From Bacillota bacterium (lineage in GTDB: Bacteria > Bacillota > Clostridia > Lachnospirales > Lachnospiraceae): a stretch of 64,000 nucleotides of DNA. A program made the position numbers and the translations under genes. The stretch is taken from positions 62,001-126,000 of the forward strand of contig JAEZLZ010000058.1 of the NCBI GenBank assembly GCA_023415055.1. Direction: 5' to 3'. Position 1 is the first letter of the stretch; the number at the start of each line of letters is the position of its first letter. Under the pieces are notes generated by a model. It had not been told where the DNA came from, ran no database searches, and worked only from the letters and a program-made list of their open reading frames with translations. Below, in pieces: positions 25,924 to 35,234 of the stretch.

Positions 25924-27624
25924 TCAAATATTTATTCGAAGTACATTATAAGTATTATAAAGATCAATTATTCCATAACCCCAGTCTCGGTTGGGATAAA
26001 CAAGGTTTCCGCTTCTTTTTGCACCGCGGATCAGATAATTCTTAATTTCTATGGTATCCAGGTTTGGCCGGTTGCCAAGTACAACCCCCCATTCCAGAGC
26101 AAGAGCTACGATCCCTGCGGCATGGGCGGAAGCTACTCCGGTTCCGGTATAGTTCGTATACCCTCCGGTCAGATCCGGAGCTAAATAATTAACACCGGGA
26201 GCCGCAAGCTCCGGTTTTATCACATTCCCTCTGGTATATCCCCTGCTGGAATTCACATACAATGTTCCACTGATTGGATTATATGCAGTTATTGCAATCG
26301 GAATCGTTGCTGAACCGGGATCGAGCAGTGTAGAATAAATATCTGCCTGAACAAAATAGGTCTCTGCGGATATAAAGTCTCCCATCGGAAGCCAGATATG
26401 AAAGCTGGTAGCAAGATTCCCCGATCCATAGACCGTAAAACGCCAAATACCGGCGGAAACATTCCGAAATCTCAGTAGAATAAGCTGATCTCCGGTTATT
26501 GTCTCAACCGCTTGATACTCCACATATACAACAGTTTCTTCAAAAATAAAAGAGATTTCCCTTCTCACATTCAGCCCCGGAGGGATTCTCGGTATATATT
26601 CACCGGAGGGTGACAGAAGATCTATACTGTAGATGCCGGGTGAGTCCCCCCATAATTCTATTGTAAAAGCATGATCTTCTTCTCCAACATTCAGCTCCAC
26701 TATGGAGGTATGGCTGGTCGGATCAATCGTTCCTCGAAAATGTCGTCCACGGTTGCCCTCATTTCCGATCGCAGTCACAATTCCTGTCTTCGGAAAATCC
26801 GCAATAATAGAAAGGAGTGCACTTAATGGTGAGTTTCCGTCATGTGGTCCCTGAGAAGTACCAATACCGATACAGATCGAGATCGGGCGATTCAATTCCC
26901 TAGCCAGCTGAATGCAGTATTGGACTCCCCACATGATGTTATTCTCCTGATAACAGACCGCACCCTCCGGAATAAAAAAATACTCCCTAAGATATTGCTT
27001 CGCCTGTCTAAGCTTTACTATTACAAGCTCAGAATCCGGTGCAACACCGGCAAATTCTACAGCGCTGTTTTCTGTTCCAGCTGCAATACCTGCAAGCATT
27101 GTGCCGTGGCCGTTTTCATCCGTACTTGGTACGATCTCCAGGGGGTTATTCGCTCTGAGTGCCTGATTAATTTGCTCACTCCTGTATTCTGTCCCAAAAT
27201 TAGTATTGAACGGCGATATCTCTCCCTGAATGGTCTGGTCCCAGATAGCGGCAATCTTTGTGGTTCCATCCGCCTTTTTAAAAACAGGCAGAGTGTAATT
27301 TATCCCGGTATCTACGATACCGATCAGTACATTCTGCCCTCGAAGATGAAATCCAGGATAATTGTGCAGCGTTGTTACATTGGATGCCTCCAGTGCCACC
27401 TCACTTGCCAGCCCGCACAGATTAGGAGAAGTTGAAAATCCATAGGTTCCAGGTCCTCTCCCTGACAGCTGTGTTACAGGAATATAGAGAACCGCATATG
27501 CCTCATTCATGATATGAACTGTGGCATTTGGTATTCTCTGCAGAATCCGTGGATTATTCTGATAGTTGACTATCAAATCCGCATAGTCCTCGCTGACTAT
27601 TCTCGCTCTTTCCTCCTCCGTCAT
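25924..27624 (-). CDS. Csp-like subtilase with Ser-to-Gly active site (pseudoprotease)
   Basis: This 566-residue S8 family protein is collinear with its upstream neighbour. The N-terminal propeptide-like region runs to about 80. Asp105 (IVDTG) and His173 (ENGHGTM) are kept, as is the GNEGN oxyanion region. The catalytic Ser position reads GTGVAS at 494-499, so residue 496 is Gly, not Ser. A jelly-roll insert (about 305-440) is typical of clostridial Csp proteins. The start at 27624 has AGAGGTG. It lies 25 bases after the active paralog. In C. difficile the related CspA and CspC are pseudoproteases in spore germination. Confidence 0.9.
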   Translation of the reverse strand: MTEEERARIVSEDYADLIVNYQNNPRILQRIPNATVHIMNEAYAVLYIPVTQLSGRGPGTYGFSTSPNLCGLASEVALEASNVTTLHNYPGFHLRGQNVLIGIVDTGINYTLPVFKKADGTTKIAAIWDQTIQGEISPFNTNFGTEYRSEQINQALRANNPLEIVPSTDENGHGTMLAGIAAGTENSAVEFAGVAPDSELVIVKLRQAKQYLREYFFIPEGAVCYQENNIMWGVQYCIQLARELNRPISICIGIGTSQGPHDGNSPLSALLSIIADFPKTGIVTAIGNEGNRGRHFRGTIDPTSHTSIVELNVGEEDHAFTIELWGDSPGIYSIDLLSPSGEYIPRIPPGLNVRREISFIFEETVVYVEYQAVETITGDQLILLRFRNVSAGIWRFTVYGSGNLATSFHIWLPMGDFISAETYFVQADIYSTLLDPGSATIPIAITAYNPISGTLYVNSSRGYTRGNVIKPELAAPGVNYLAPDLTGGYTNYTGTGVASAHAAGIVALALEWGVVLGNRPNLDTIEIKNYLIRGAKRSGNLVYPNRDWGYGIIDLYNTYNVLRINI

Positions 27625-27649
27625 ATGGCACCTCTTTGTTTTCTCAAAT

Positions 27650-29356
27650 TTATACGACAATTCCCGTGCGAAGGCTGTCAAAAATATTATATACATCCAG
27701 TAATCCGTATCCCCAGTCCCGATTTGGGTATTGGATGTTTTTGTCTCTTCTGGCCCCCCTCATAACAAGCTTCTTGAATTCCACCGAACTCATCCCAGGA
27801 AGATTGTTACGGATGACCCCCCATTGCAGCATCATCGCAGCAACTCCACTGATATGTGCCGCAGATGCGCTGGTTCCGTTGTAACCGGTAAAGCCCTGCT
27901 CCAGTGTTGGCCCTGTGATATTCACTCCAGGTGCAGCAACATTGGGTTTTATGACACCTGTTCTGGTAAAACCTCGGCTTGCCTCTGTATACAAGCTGTC
28001 ATCCTCATAATTATAAGCAGTTACAGTCAGGGGAACCTCTGCATCTCCTGGAGACAGAATTGTAGTATAAGGGTCGGAGCGGACAAAGAAAGTATTTGAA
28101 GAGATTAAACTTCCCATTGGAAGCCAAATATGAAAACCCAAATTCAGATCTCCGCGTTCATACACATTGAATCTCCAGATACCGGCAGCCGGCTGATCAA
28201 ATCGAACAACGATCAGCTGGTCGCCGCTTTCCGCCTCCACCATCTGATAATCTATGTTAAGTATAGTTCGTTCGAATACAAAAGAGATCTCCCGATTCTC
28301 ATCCATTCCTACCGCGATCCTGGGAATATATTCTCCTGAGGGTGATTGGATATCGATGGAAAAGATACTTGGTGACTGCCCCCAAAGCTCCATCGTAAAT
28401 CCGCTCTCATTTTCTCCGACATTCAATTCCACCGCATCATAACCGGTTGCCGGATTAATCTTACCGGAATAATGCCTTCTGGCATTTCCTTCATTACCAG
28501 CACCAACATTTACTATGACACCCGGTGTGTTCGCAATCTGGGACAGATAAGTGGCTAATATTCCACGCCCATCGTGTCCTCCCTGGGAGGAACCCAGTGC
28601 TACACAGATGACCAATGGTTGTTGTAGATTGAAGGAAACATCAAGAAGATATCCCAGTCCATATAGAATATCATTTTCCTGAAAACACAGAGTACCCTCC
28701 GGAACCCGGTAGAAATCCAGCAGGTAGCGTTTGGCTTGTTTTAATTTCACTACAACAAACTCCACTCCCGGGGCCACCCCGACAAAATCATTCTCCGTAT
28801 TTTCATTTCCTCCGGCGATGCCTGCAAGCATTGTTCCATGTCCGACCTCATCCTGGCTAGGAACGATAGACAGCGGATTCGTACTACCCAGTGCCGCATT
28901 AATCTGCTCTCTGGTATACTCCGTTCCAAAATGTCTGCCCTCAGGTGCTGACCCGGTCTGTATCGATTGGTCCCAGATGGAAGCTATCCTGGTGGTATTA
29001 TCTGCATTTTTGAAGATCGGATTGGTGTAATCAATCCCTGTATCTATTATGCCTATGAGTACACCTTCCCCGAGGAGGTTAAAGTTAGGTATATTCCGGA
29101 TTCTCGGTATATCGGAGGCCTCCAGACTTGCATGGCTGACCGGAGCATACAGATTCGGTATAGCAGAATATCCAAATTCCAAGATGGTTTGATTTGTTAT
29201 ATTCTGAACCGGTACATGCACCACTGCCTGAAGATAATTAATCAATTCTATATAAGCATCAGGAAAGGAATTCAGAACATTCATATCTCCGCTGTATTCA
29301 ATCAGTAAATCAGCATAATCTTCGCTGATATTCGGATTAATTCCATTCATAACCAT
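27650..29356 (-). CDS. Csp-like subtilase, catalytic triad intact
   Basis: This is a 568-residue S8 serine protease of the clostridial Csp type. Asp105 (IIDTG), His173 (EVGHGTM), Asn288 (GNEGN) and Ser496 (GTSASAAH) form a complete active site. The N-terminal region (about 1-80) resembles a propeptide, and a jelly-roll insert sits between His and Ser. No signal peptide is seen. Csp proteases activate cortex hydrolases during spore germination; an intracellular role is the alternative. The start is the ATG at 29356 behind AAGGGG. It is followed by the pseudoprotease paralog in one operon. Confidence 0.92.
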   Translation of the reverse strand: MVMNGINPNISEDYADLLIEYSGDMNVLNSFPDAYIELINYLQAVVHVPVQNITNQTILEFGYSAIPNLYAPVSHASLEASDIPRIRNIPNFNLLGEGVLIGIIDTGIDYTNPIFKNADNTTRIASIWDQSIQTGSAPEGRHFGTEYTREQINAALGSTNPLSIVPSQDEVGHGTMLAGIAGGNENTENDFVGVAPGVEFVVVKLKQAKRYLLDFYRVPEGTLCFQENDILYGLGYLLDVSFNLQQPLVICVALGSSQGGHDGRGILATYLSQIANTPGVIVNVGAGNEGNARRHYSGKINPATGYDAVELNVGENESGFTMELWGQSPSIFSIDIQSPSGEYIPRIAVGMDENREISFVFERTILNIDYQMVEAESGDQLIVVRFDQPAAGIWRFNVYERGDLNLGFHIWLPMGSLISSNTFFVRSDPYTTILSPGDAEVPLTVTAYNYEDDSLYTEASRGFTRTGVIKPNVAAPGVNITGPTLEQGFTGYNGTSASAAHISGVAAMMLQWGVIRNNLPGMSSVEFKKLVMRGARRDKNIQYPNRDWGYGLLDVYNIFDSLRTGIVV

Positions 29357-29509
29357 AGTCTGCCCCTTCCCTCTTTTATTAATATATATGGGGTGGCACG
29401 AGAAATATGAAGTGATCTTCTCTTTTACGTCTCTCACACCAGAAGATGAGTACCTTTCACCTCCTAGACGGTCTTATAGAAGGGCTATTTCAAGTACTAG
29501 AAATTAATT

Positions 29510-29539
29510 CAGGGTGAGGATACTAATGTCCTCACCCTG
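29510..29539. terminator. Strong hairpin downstream of the ABC permease
   Basis: CAGGGTGAGGA and TCCTCACCCTG pair over 11 bases around an 8-base loop. It lies 46 bases after the end of the permease gene. The tail is only modestly U-rich. Confidence 0.6.
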
Positions 29540-29584
29540 ATTTAATACATATCCTAGGATTAGTCCTTCTCGCAAGGAACCGTC

Positions 29585-30811
29585 TTATGCATTAAACATT
29601 ATTTTTTCACTATTAAATGCTTTCGTTATCAGTGCTGTGATAATTGCAGCCAAAGCTCCGATCGATACAATCGTTGCCCCGAACTGAGGAAGGGTTAATT
29701 CACCCATCAAAAGATTCTGAATGCTTACCGCACTGTTATAAATCGGGATAAAGAAATTAGCAAGCTTGGTCTCACCGGTACCTGCATAAGTCATAATACT
29801 GCCTAACATAACTAAAATATAAGCGGGCATCACGTAAGTATTGGCTTCCTTAGAGGTACGGGCCAAAACTGCAATTAATGCGACGATTGAGACATAGAGA
29901 TATACAACCACCATCAAAATGATTAACAGCATGATAATCTCCAAAGGGGTAAATGCAAGATTCACAGAGCCTAATTCTCCGCCGGTTGCACCATTCATCA
30001 GGATGGGCATTGCCACTACGATGGATACCACATATACTGCCGCCGAGATGCTGGACATGATCGCCAGGGAGATTAATTTACCGAATACAATCTCACCTCT
30101 CTTGATTGGAGATACCAGCATGCTGGACAAGGTTCCTCTTTCCTTTTCACCGGTAATGGCATCCACACCCAGTCCCATAGCTCCTGCAAACAGCATAATA
30201 TTCAGCAGAAATGGTACGAGCATGCCAAGCATCCTGCCGTCCTGCTTCTTCTCATCAACGATAATTCCGGCCTCCGGATTCTTATCAATATAAAATACCG
30301 TAAGCTGCTCCATATTACCGAGGCGCTGCGACAATAAGCCTTGCTGATAGGGAGTCAACACCTGATTGAGAAAGTTTTGTCTTGCAGCGGACGAATAATC
30401 CTCTGCTGTATTGTAGAAGGTCTTAACTTCAGGAATCGGATCACCTGCTGTCTTATAAGCTGCAATGGTATCCTTAAAGCCCTCATCAAAAACAACGAGT
30501 AAATCTACTGTACCACTTAAAATACCGTCCTTTAAGTGATCCGTCTGATCGGAGGCGTTAAGGTATTCTATGTCTGCCGTAAATCCGGTAGATGCGATGA
30601 CCTTCTCAAGATCCTCCGGTGCATTTTGAATATAAACTGAGGGAACATGTTCCTCGATATCACTCATCATGTTACCAAGGAGAGTTCCCATCAAGGAGTA
30701 CATACCGACGATCATTACCGCAGGCATGATAAATAGGCTGAATACCATTTTCTTATCATGAAACACTCTGGACAGTTCCTTCTTTACTATGTTCTTTGTT
30801 CCGTTCATCAT
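29585..30811 (-). CDS. ABC-2 type transporter permease (NatB-like)
   Basis: This 408-residue permease has one N-terminal transmembrane helix, a large extracytoplasmic domain (about 40-215), then five to six helices. This layout matches NatB/ABC-2 exporters. Its partner ATPase ends four bases upstream. The start at 30811 has GGGAGGAGG eight bases before it. NatAB of Bacillus exports sodium, but the substrate here cannot be told from the sequence. Confidence 0.9.
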   Translation of the reverse strand: MMNGTKNIVKKELSRVFHDKKMVFSLFIMPAVMIVGMYSLMGTLLGNMMSDIEEHVPSVYIQNAPEDLEKVIASTGFTADIEYLNASDQTDHLKDGILSGTVDLLVVFDEGFKDTIAAYKTAGDPIPEVKTFYNTAEDYSSAARQNFLNQVLTPYQQGLLSQRLGNMEQLTVFYIDKNPEAGIIVDEKKQDGRMLGMLVPFLLNIMLFAGAMGLGVDAITGEKERGTLSSMLVSPIKRGEIVFGKLISLAIMSSISAAVYVVSIVVAMPILMNGATGGELGSVNLAFTPLEIIMLLIILMVVVYLYVSIVALIAVLARTSKEANTYVMPAYILVMLGSIMTYAGTGETKLANFFIPIYNSAVSIQNLLMGELTLPQFGATIVSIGALAAIITALITKAFNSEKIMFNA

Positions 30812-30815
30812 ATAA

Positions 30816-31592
30816 TCAAGCCTCCTCCCTGTTATACTCTTTGTAAAGCTCAAAGAAAGCATCTTCCAGCTCTTCTGATTTCGTCGTTGTTAATATCTCA
30901 TCCAGAGTGCCTTCAATTACCTTAACACCATTGATAATGATACCGATACGATCACAAAGCTTCTCCGCTTCCGTCATAATATGGGTGGAGATGATGACTG
31001 TCTTACCCTCATCCCTTAATTGTTTCAGATATTCTGTAACATTTCTGGCTGTTATAATATCAAGACCGGTGGTTGGCTCATCAAAGATAACCACCTCGGG
31101 GTCATGAACCAGGCTGACTGCGATAGATGCCTTTTGTTTCATACCGGTAGACAGTTCATCGATCTTCTTATCCTCAAAATCCTTGATTCCAAAGTAATTA
31201 AACAGCTTTTCACGACGCTCGTTTATCGTCTTCTCATCCTGCCCATGCAGTCTACCAAAGAAATTGAACATATACTTCGGTGAAAACTGAGGATCCAGCT
31301 TAATCTCATTGGTTAGAAAGCAGATACTCTTTCTTACCTTTTCCGATTCCTTAACCGTATCAAATCCGCAAACCTTAATCTCACCCTGCGTCGGTTTTAA
31401 TAGGGTTGCGATAGTACGCAGCGCTGTCGTCTTACCTGCACCGTTCGGTCCCAGTAGTCCGTAGATTTCTCCCGGTCTGGCTTCCAGGGACAATTTATTG
31501 AGTGCCTTTTTCATGTTCTTCTTCGTCTTAAGCTCCAGCATCTGCTTTTTATTTAGCTTATAGACCTTAGTCAGATCCTTTACAACAATCAT
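30816..31592 (-). CDS. ABC transporter ATPase (NatA-like)
   Basis: This 258-residue ABC ATPase has Walker A GPNGAGKT, the signature LSTGMKQKAS, Walker B VVIFDEPTTG and an H-loop in STHIMTEAE. It is the partner of the NatB-like permease just downstream. The ATG at 31592 is chosen because family similarity begins at MIVVKDLTKVY; ATGs further upstream lack a good ribosome binding site. Confidence 0.93.
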   Translation of the reverse strand: MIVVKDLTKVYKLNKKQMLELKTKKNMKKALNKLSLEARPGEIYGLLGPNGAGKTTALRTIATLLKPTQGEIKVCGFDTVKESEKVRKSICFLTNEIKLDPQFSPKYMFNFFGRLHGQDEKTINERREKLFNYFGIKDFEDKKIDELSTGMKQKASIAVSLVHDPEVVIFDEPTTGLDIITARNVTEYLKQLRDEGKTVIISTHIMTEAEKLCDRIGIIINGVKVIEGTLDEILTTTKSEELEDAFFELYKEYNREEA

Positions 31593-31734
31593 TTGCTCCC
31601 ACGCCTTTCTTTTCATTATAAATGATACATCTTTTCCTATCATCGCTTACCGGCTTGATTAATCCACTAAGATTTCTCATCCCCTTGGCCCGCGGTAAAA
31701 AACAGGGCAGACTTGGCTTTTTCCATACACTTCC

Positions 31735-31762
31735 AGTATACAGAGTGTTATTATTTTGTCAA
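31735..31762 (-). promoter_or_regulatory. Sigma-A promoter of the NatAB-like operon
   Basis: TTGACA (31757-31762) and TATACT (31735-31740) are separated by 16 bases on the minus strand. Confidence 0.65.
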
Positions 31763-31811
31763 CCATGAAATCCTGTTCCATACAGGAGCTATTATAGAGC
31801 TTACCGATTAA

Positions 31812-31853
31812 CAAAAAAGTAGGATTTTATTAGAAATACATTAAAATCCTACT
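31812..31853. terminator. Terminator of dtd (bidirectional)
   Basis: AAAGTAGGATTTTA and TAAAATCCTACTTT pair over about 14 bases. The flanking T-rich tract on the minus strand serves dtd, which ends at 31871. Confidence 0.85.
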
Positions 31854-31870
31854 TTTCTCTGCTTATTCAT

Positions 31871-32323
31871 TTATGATTGTATCAAGTTCTCATCCAGTAC
31901 GAGAGTAAATGGTCCGTCATTGATTAAAGCCACCTTCATATCCGCACCGAATTCTCCTGCCCCAACACTGCCGAGGCGATTTCGAATAACGTCCAGTACA
32001 TATTCATATATATCCTTGGCTTTCGCGGCTCCACCTGCATGAATAAAATCTGGGCGATTTCCTTTTCTGCAGTCTGCATATAAAGTAAACTGCGATACCA
32101 CTAGGACCTCGCCACCCACGTCCTGAAGGGACAGATTTGTCTTGCCGTTTACATCGGCGAAGATTCTTAGCTTTAGTATCTTATCAATGTATTTATCTGC
32201 AATTTCCTTTGTATCCTCCGCGCCGACACCCAGAAGGATCAAAAATCCTTTCTTAATAGAGGCGATACATTGACCTTCTACCGTAACACTTGCCTCCAAT
32301 ACTCTCTGAATCACTACCCTCAT
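31871..32323 (-). CDS. dtd: D-aminoacyl-tRNA deacylase
   Basis: This 150-residue enzyme removes D-amino acids (and glycine) mischarged on tRNAs. The active-site motifs are SQFTLYADCRKGNRPDF (around residues 79-95) and the C-terminal GPFT sequence (NDGPFTLVLD). It lies at the end of a probable operon with the glycosylase and deoB. Confidence 0.96.
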   Translation of the reverse strand: MRVVIQRVLEASVTVEGQCIASIKKGFLILLGVGAEDTKEIADKYIDKILKLRIFADVNGKTNLSLQDVGGEVLVVSQFTLYADCRKGNRPDFIHAGGAAKAKDIYEYVLDVIRNRLGSVGAGEFGADMKVALINDGPFTLVLDENLIQS

Positions 32324-32344
32324 CGTCTTATCCTTTCAAAGCTG

Positions 32345-32833
32345 TTATAAGAAAGTTCTTATAAGCCCCCACTCCTGTACCAGACGCTCCAAAGAGAAGT
32401 ATGCATTCGCCGGGCTTGTGGAAGGGAATTTTAATGCTTCTATTTTAGTCACCGGATAGATATACTTCGTATACAGCTGGTAGGAAGTATTGCCATTGCA
32501 GATGATCTGTCCGACGCTTGCCTTCTCAAGTATCGGCGACAAATCATTGGCGATGACATTGCGGATACTTGAATCCGATGATCCTATGATCTCACAGCTT
32601 TGGATCACATCCCAAACCGCGACTTTATTCCTTAGAAGCAGGCTACCCTTTTCCTCGATTGTAACCGGTACCGGTTCATCAAAAATCGCACTGATCACTT
32701 TCCAGAAGCGATTCTGCGGATGATGGTAAAAGAACTGTGCTTCTCTGGATTTGACCGAGGGAAAGGATCCAAGCACCAATACTCTGGAGTCTTCATTATA
32801 AAGTGGGGGAAACGGATGCGTTATCCTTTCCAT
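32345..32833 (-). CDS. DNA-deoxyinosine glycosylase (UDG superfamily)
   Basis: This 162-residue protein is of the uracil-DNA glycosylase superfamily, most like hypoxanthine-DNA glycosylases (family 6). Motif 1 reads GSFPSVKSRE near residues 22-31, and the DNA-intercalation motif is PSTSPAN near 138-144. It should excise deaminated adenine from DNA, which fits its place next to purine-nucleoside metabolism (deoB). The start ATG at 32833 has GAGGTGA upstream. Confidence 0.85.
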   Translation of the reverse strand: MERITHPFPPLYNEDSRVLVLGSFPSVKSREAQFFYHHPQNRFWKVISAIFDEPVPVTIEEKGSLLLRNKVAVWDVIQSCEIIGSSDSSIRNVIANDLSPILEKASVGQIICNGNTSYQLYTKYIYPVTKIEALKFPSTSPANAYFSLERLVQEWGLIRTFL

Positions 32834-32864
32834 CAGTGAATCACCTCGTTATTTCATTCTGTCT

Positions 32865-34040
32865 TTATTTCATTATTTCCCTTAAGAAGGAGGTTCCTGC
32901 CACCTTAGACGGTACCTGATAATAATCCAGAATCGTTGCTGCAATATCGGAATAGCTAGCTCTGGTGCCCAGGTTCAGGCCACCCTTTATCTGATTACCG
33001 TAGACCACCAATGGAATATATTCTCTGGAATGGTCCGTAGAAGGGGTGGAGGGGTCGCAGCCATGATCCGCGGTTACGATCAGGATATCCTCCTCTCGCA
33101 TCTTGTCAAGCACTCTGGGTAGCTGCTCATCAAAATAGGTCAGTGCCTTTGCATAGCCGTCCACATCATTGCGGTGTCCGTATATCATATCGAAGTCAAC
33201 GAGATTAACAAAACATAGACCATTGAAATCTCTGTCCATACGTTCAATCAGCATCTCGATTCCTTCTGCATTGTCATGGGTACGAACTGTATCTGTGATT
33301 CCCTTCCCGGCAAAAATATCAAAGATCTTACCTACTGCAAGCACATCAAGCCCTGCCGCCTTCATCTGGTCCATAAAGGTCAAGGAAGGCTCCAGTGAGA
33401 AATCATGGCGGTTCGAGGTACGCTTATAATCCGGATAGGTTCCGAGGAACGGTCTGGCAATTACTCGACCGACTGCATGTTTACCGACCAAAAGCTCTCT
33501 GGCAATTTCACAGTAACGGTAAAGCTCGGCAAGGGGAACTACTTCCTCATGTGCTGCAATCTGGAATACGCTGTCTGCAGAGGTATATACGATTAATGCA
33601 CCGGTTTCAACATGCTCCTTACCGTAATCGCGAATAACATCCGTTCCGGAATAGGGCAGGTTACAGATAACCTTACGGCCTGTTCTCTCTTCAAAAGGTT
33701 CTAATATTTCTTCCGGAAAGCCGTTCGGATAGGTAGGGAAGGGGCTTTCAGAGATGATTCCCGCTATCTCCCAATGTCCTGTTGTAGTATCCTTTCCTTT
33801 GGACTTCTCTGCCATCCTGGCAACTGTCCCGTCAAATGTGTCGCTTTCCTTTACCTCAGGAAATTTTTCATTTACTCCATCAATATGGAACAAGCCTAAC
33901 TTCTTCATATTGGGCATATGAAAATAGGAACTTGTGGACGCGGCATAAAGGGTATGACTGCCGACATCTCCATAGAGATCAGCATCCGGCAACTCGCCTA
34001 CTCCAACGCTATCTAACACTACGATAAATACTCGTTTCAT
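32865..34040 (-). CDS. deoB: Phosphopentomutase
   Basis: This 391-residue alkaline-phosphatase-fold enzyme interconverts ribose-1-phosphate and ribose-5-phosphate (or the deoxy forms) in nucleoside catabolism. The N-terminal metal site is IVVLDSVGVGELPDA, and the C-terminal site is TADHGCDPSTPSTDHSRE. The ATG at 34040, with GGAGG seven bases upstream, is the start. The frame extends further upstream without family similarity. Confidence 0.97.
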   Translation of the reverse strand: MKRVFIVVLDSVGVGELPDADLYGDVGSHTLYAASTSSYFHMPNMKKLGLFHIDGVNEKFPEVKESDTFDGTVARMAEKSKGKDTTTGHWEIAGIISESPFPTYPNGFPEEILEPFEERTGRKVICNLPYSGTDVIRDYGKEHVETGALIVYTSADSVFQIAAHEEVVPLAELYRYCEIARELLVGKHAVGRVIARPFLGTYPDYKRTSNRHDFSLEPSLTFMDQMKAAGLDVLAVGKIFDIFAGKGITDTVRTHDNAEGIEMLIERMDRDFNGLCFVNLVDFDMIYGHRNDVDGYAKALTYFDEQLPRVLDKMREEDILIVTADHGCDPSTPSTDHSREYIPLVVYGNQIKGGLNLGTRASYSDIAATILDYYQVPSKVAGTSFLREIMK

Positions 34041-34298
34041 AATAATACCTCCATCTCTTCTTACGATTAAATATTTCTCAACTATAAAAGTTAACAGTAA
34101 AATTAATTGAAATCCTGTTAAGAGCTTACCAAGCTGTAAGCTGTAATTATCACTATGATACAAATCAACTCTTCCATAGCAAGAATCATCTGCATCTAAC
34201 CATATTATAGTTAGTTTTTAAAGTTATGTCTATGCAAAGTATAATTTGACTTTCGTAAATCATAATATTTTCTTAAGAAAAAAGTAAATTTAAGTATA

Positions 34299-34327
34299 TT
34301 GTGATAAAAAAAATTCTGTGCTATAAT
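34299..34327 (+). promoter_or_regulatory. Promoter of the PAP2 gene
   Basis: TTGTGA (34299-34304) and TATAAT (34322-34327) are separated by 17 bases. The leader of about 110 bases to the ATG at 34447 contains short pairings that cross (34345-34349 with 34393-34397, and 34353-34356 with 34404-34407). The other content of 34041-34446 is A/T-rich, with a TTTTCTTAAGAAAA palindrome at about 34269. Confidence 0.5.
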
Positions 34328-34446
34328 TACGTCGTTATAAAGAACAAAGCATCACCACAGGAAAGTACTACGAAAGCCACATAACAGCAGAACTTTGCAC
34401 AGCGGTGCTAGGGCAAGCAGTCATAGGAAAGGTTGATGGTAATATT

Positions 34447-35124
34447 ATGAACACATTGAAGAATTTCATAATGAAATATAAGCACGGATGGATCCTATCG
34501 TACTTTTTTGTATATATTCTTTGGTTTAGTTATTTGGAGAAATCTGTAACCAAGTTTCATCCGATCTATTCTCGTTTGGATGATCTGATTCCTTTCAATG
34601 AGGTATTTATTATTCCTTACTTTTTATGGTTTATATACATTGCGGTAACTGTGAGCTATTTTCTGCTTACCTCAAAACAAGATTTTTATAAGTGCTGTGC
34701 CTTTCTATTTGGAGGTATGACGATCTGCCTGATTATCTACAGCATCTGGCCGAACGGGCATTATCTGAGAGTAAATCTTGCTTCCCTGGGTCGCAGTAAT
34801 ATCTTCATTGATATGTTATCTGCTATCTATTCCGTTGATACGGCAACCAATGTATTTCCTAGTATCCATGTACTGAACTCCGTCGGTGCAATGATTGCGA
34901 TTCACGAGAGTGAAAAGCTCCACAATATCGTATGGCTTCAGTGGTCTGCCTTTGTTTTAACAGTGTTGATCTGCCTGTCGACCGTATTCTTAAAGCAGCA
35001 TTCTATATTGGATGTTTTCGGTGGTCTGGCACTCAGTGTTATTCTATATGCTGTTGTTTATGCTCCGAACAAACTACGGGTAGCTTTCAAGGCAAAGCAG
35101 GAGCTTTCCAAGAACCCCAGTTAA
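34447..35124 (+). CDS. PAP2 superfamily membrane phosphatase
   Basis: This 225-residue integral membrane protein has about six transmembrane helices. PAP2 motifs are recognisable late in the protein: NVFPSIHVL (motif 2, residues about 138-146) and KQHSILDVFGG (motif 3, about 185-195). It probably removes phosphate from a lipid such as phosphatidic acid or undecaprenyl pyrophosphate, or transfers it. The start ATG at 34447 is the first methionine with a plausible upstream site (AAAGGTTGATGG). Confidence 0.83.
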   Translation: MNTLKNFIMKYKHGWILSYFFVYILWFSYLEKSVTKFHPIYSRLDDLIPFNEVFIIPYFLWFIYIAVTVSYFLLTSKQDFYKCCAFLFGGMTICLIIYSIWPNGHYLRVNLASLGRSNIFIDMLSAIYSVDTATNVFPSIHVLNSVGAMIAIHESEKLHNIVWLQWSAFVLTVLICLSTVFLKQHSILDVFGGLALSVILYAVVYAPNKLRVAFKAKQELSKNPS

Positions 35125-35168
35125 GAGCAAATCGGAAGATGTTCTCAAACGGCTAAAGCCGAATTCAA

Positions 35169-35211
35169 AAAGCCCGCAGAGCTTTGCTGTACAGCAAGGT
35201 CCTGCGGCTTT
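35169..35211. terminator. Bidirectional terminator
   Basis: AAAGC-CGCAG pairs with CTGCG-GCTTT (one bulged base), with an inner stem-loop between. It is followed by ATTTTTAT and lies between the convergent PAP2 and glycosyltransferase genes. Confidence 0.75.
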
Positions 35212-35234
35212 ATTTTTATCTTATTTTCAATCTT

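Noticed and set aside
26842..27435. 197-residue open frame on the plus strand
   Set aside because: It is antisense to the Csp-like pseudoprotease, which has full family similarity on the other strand.
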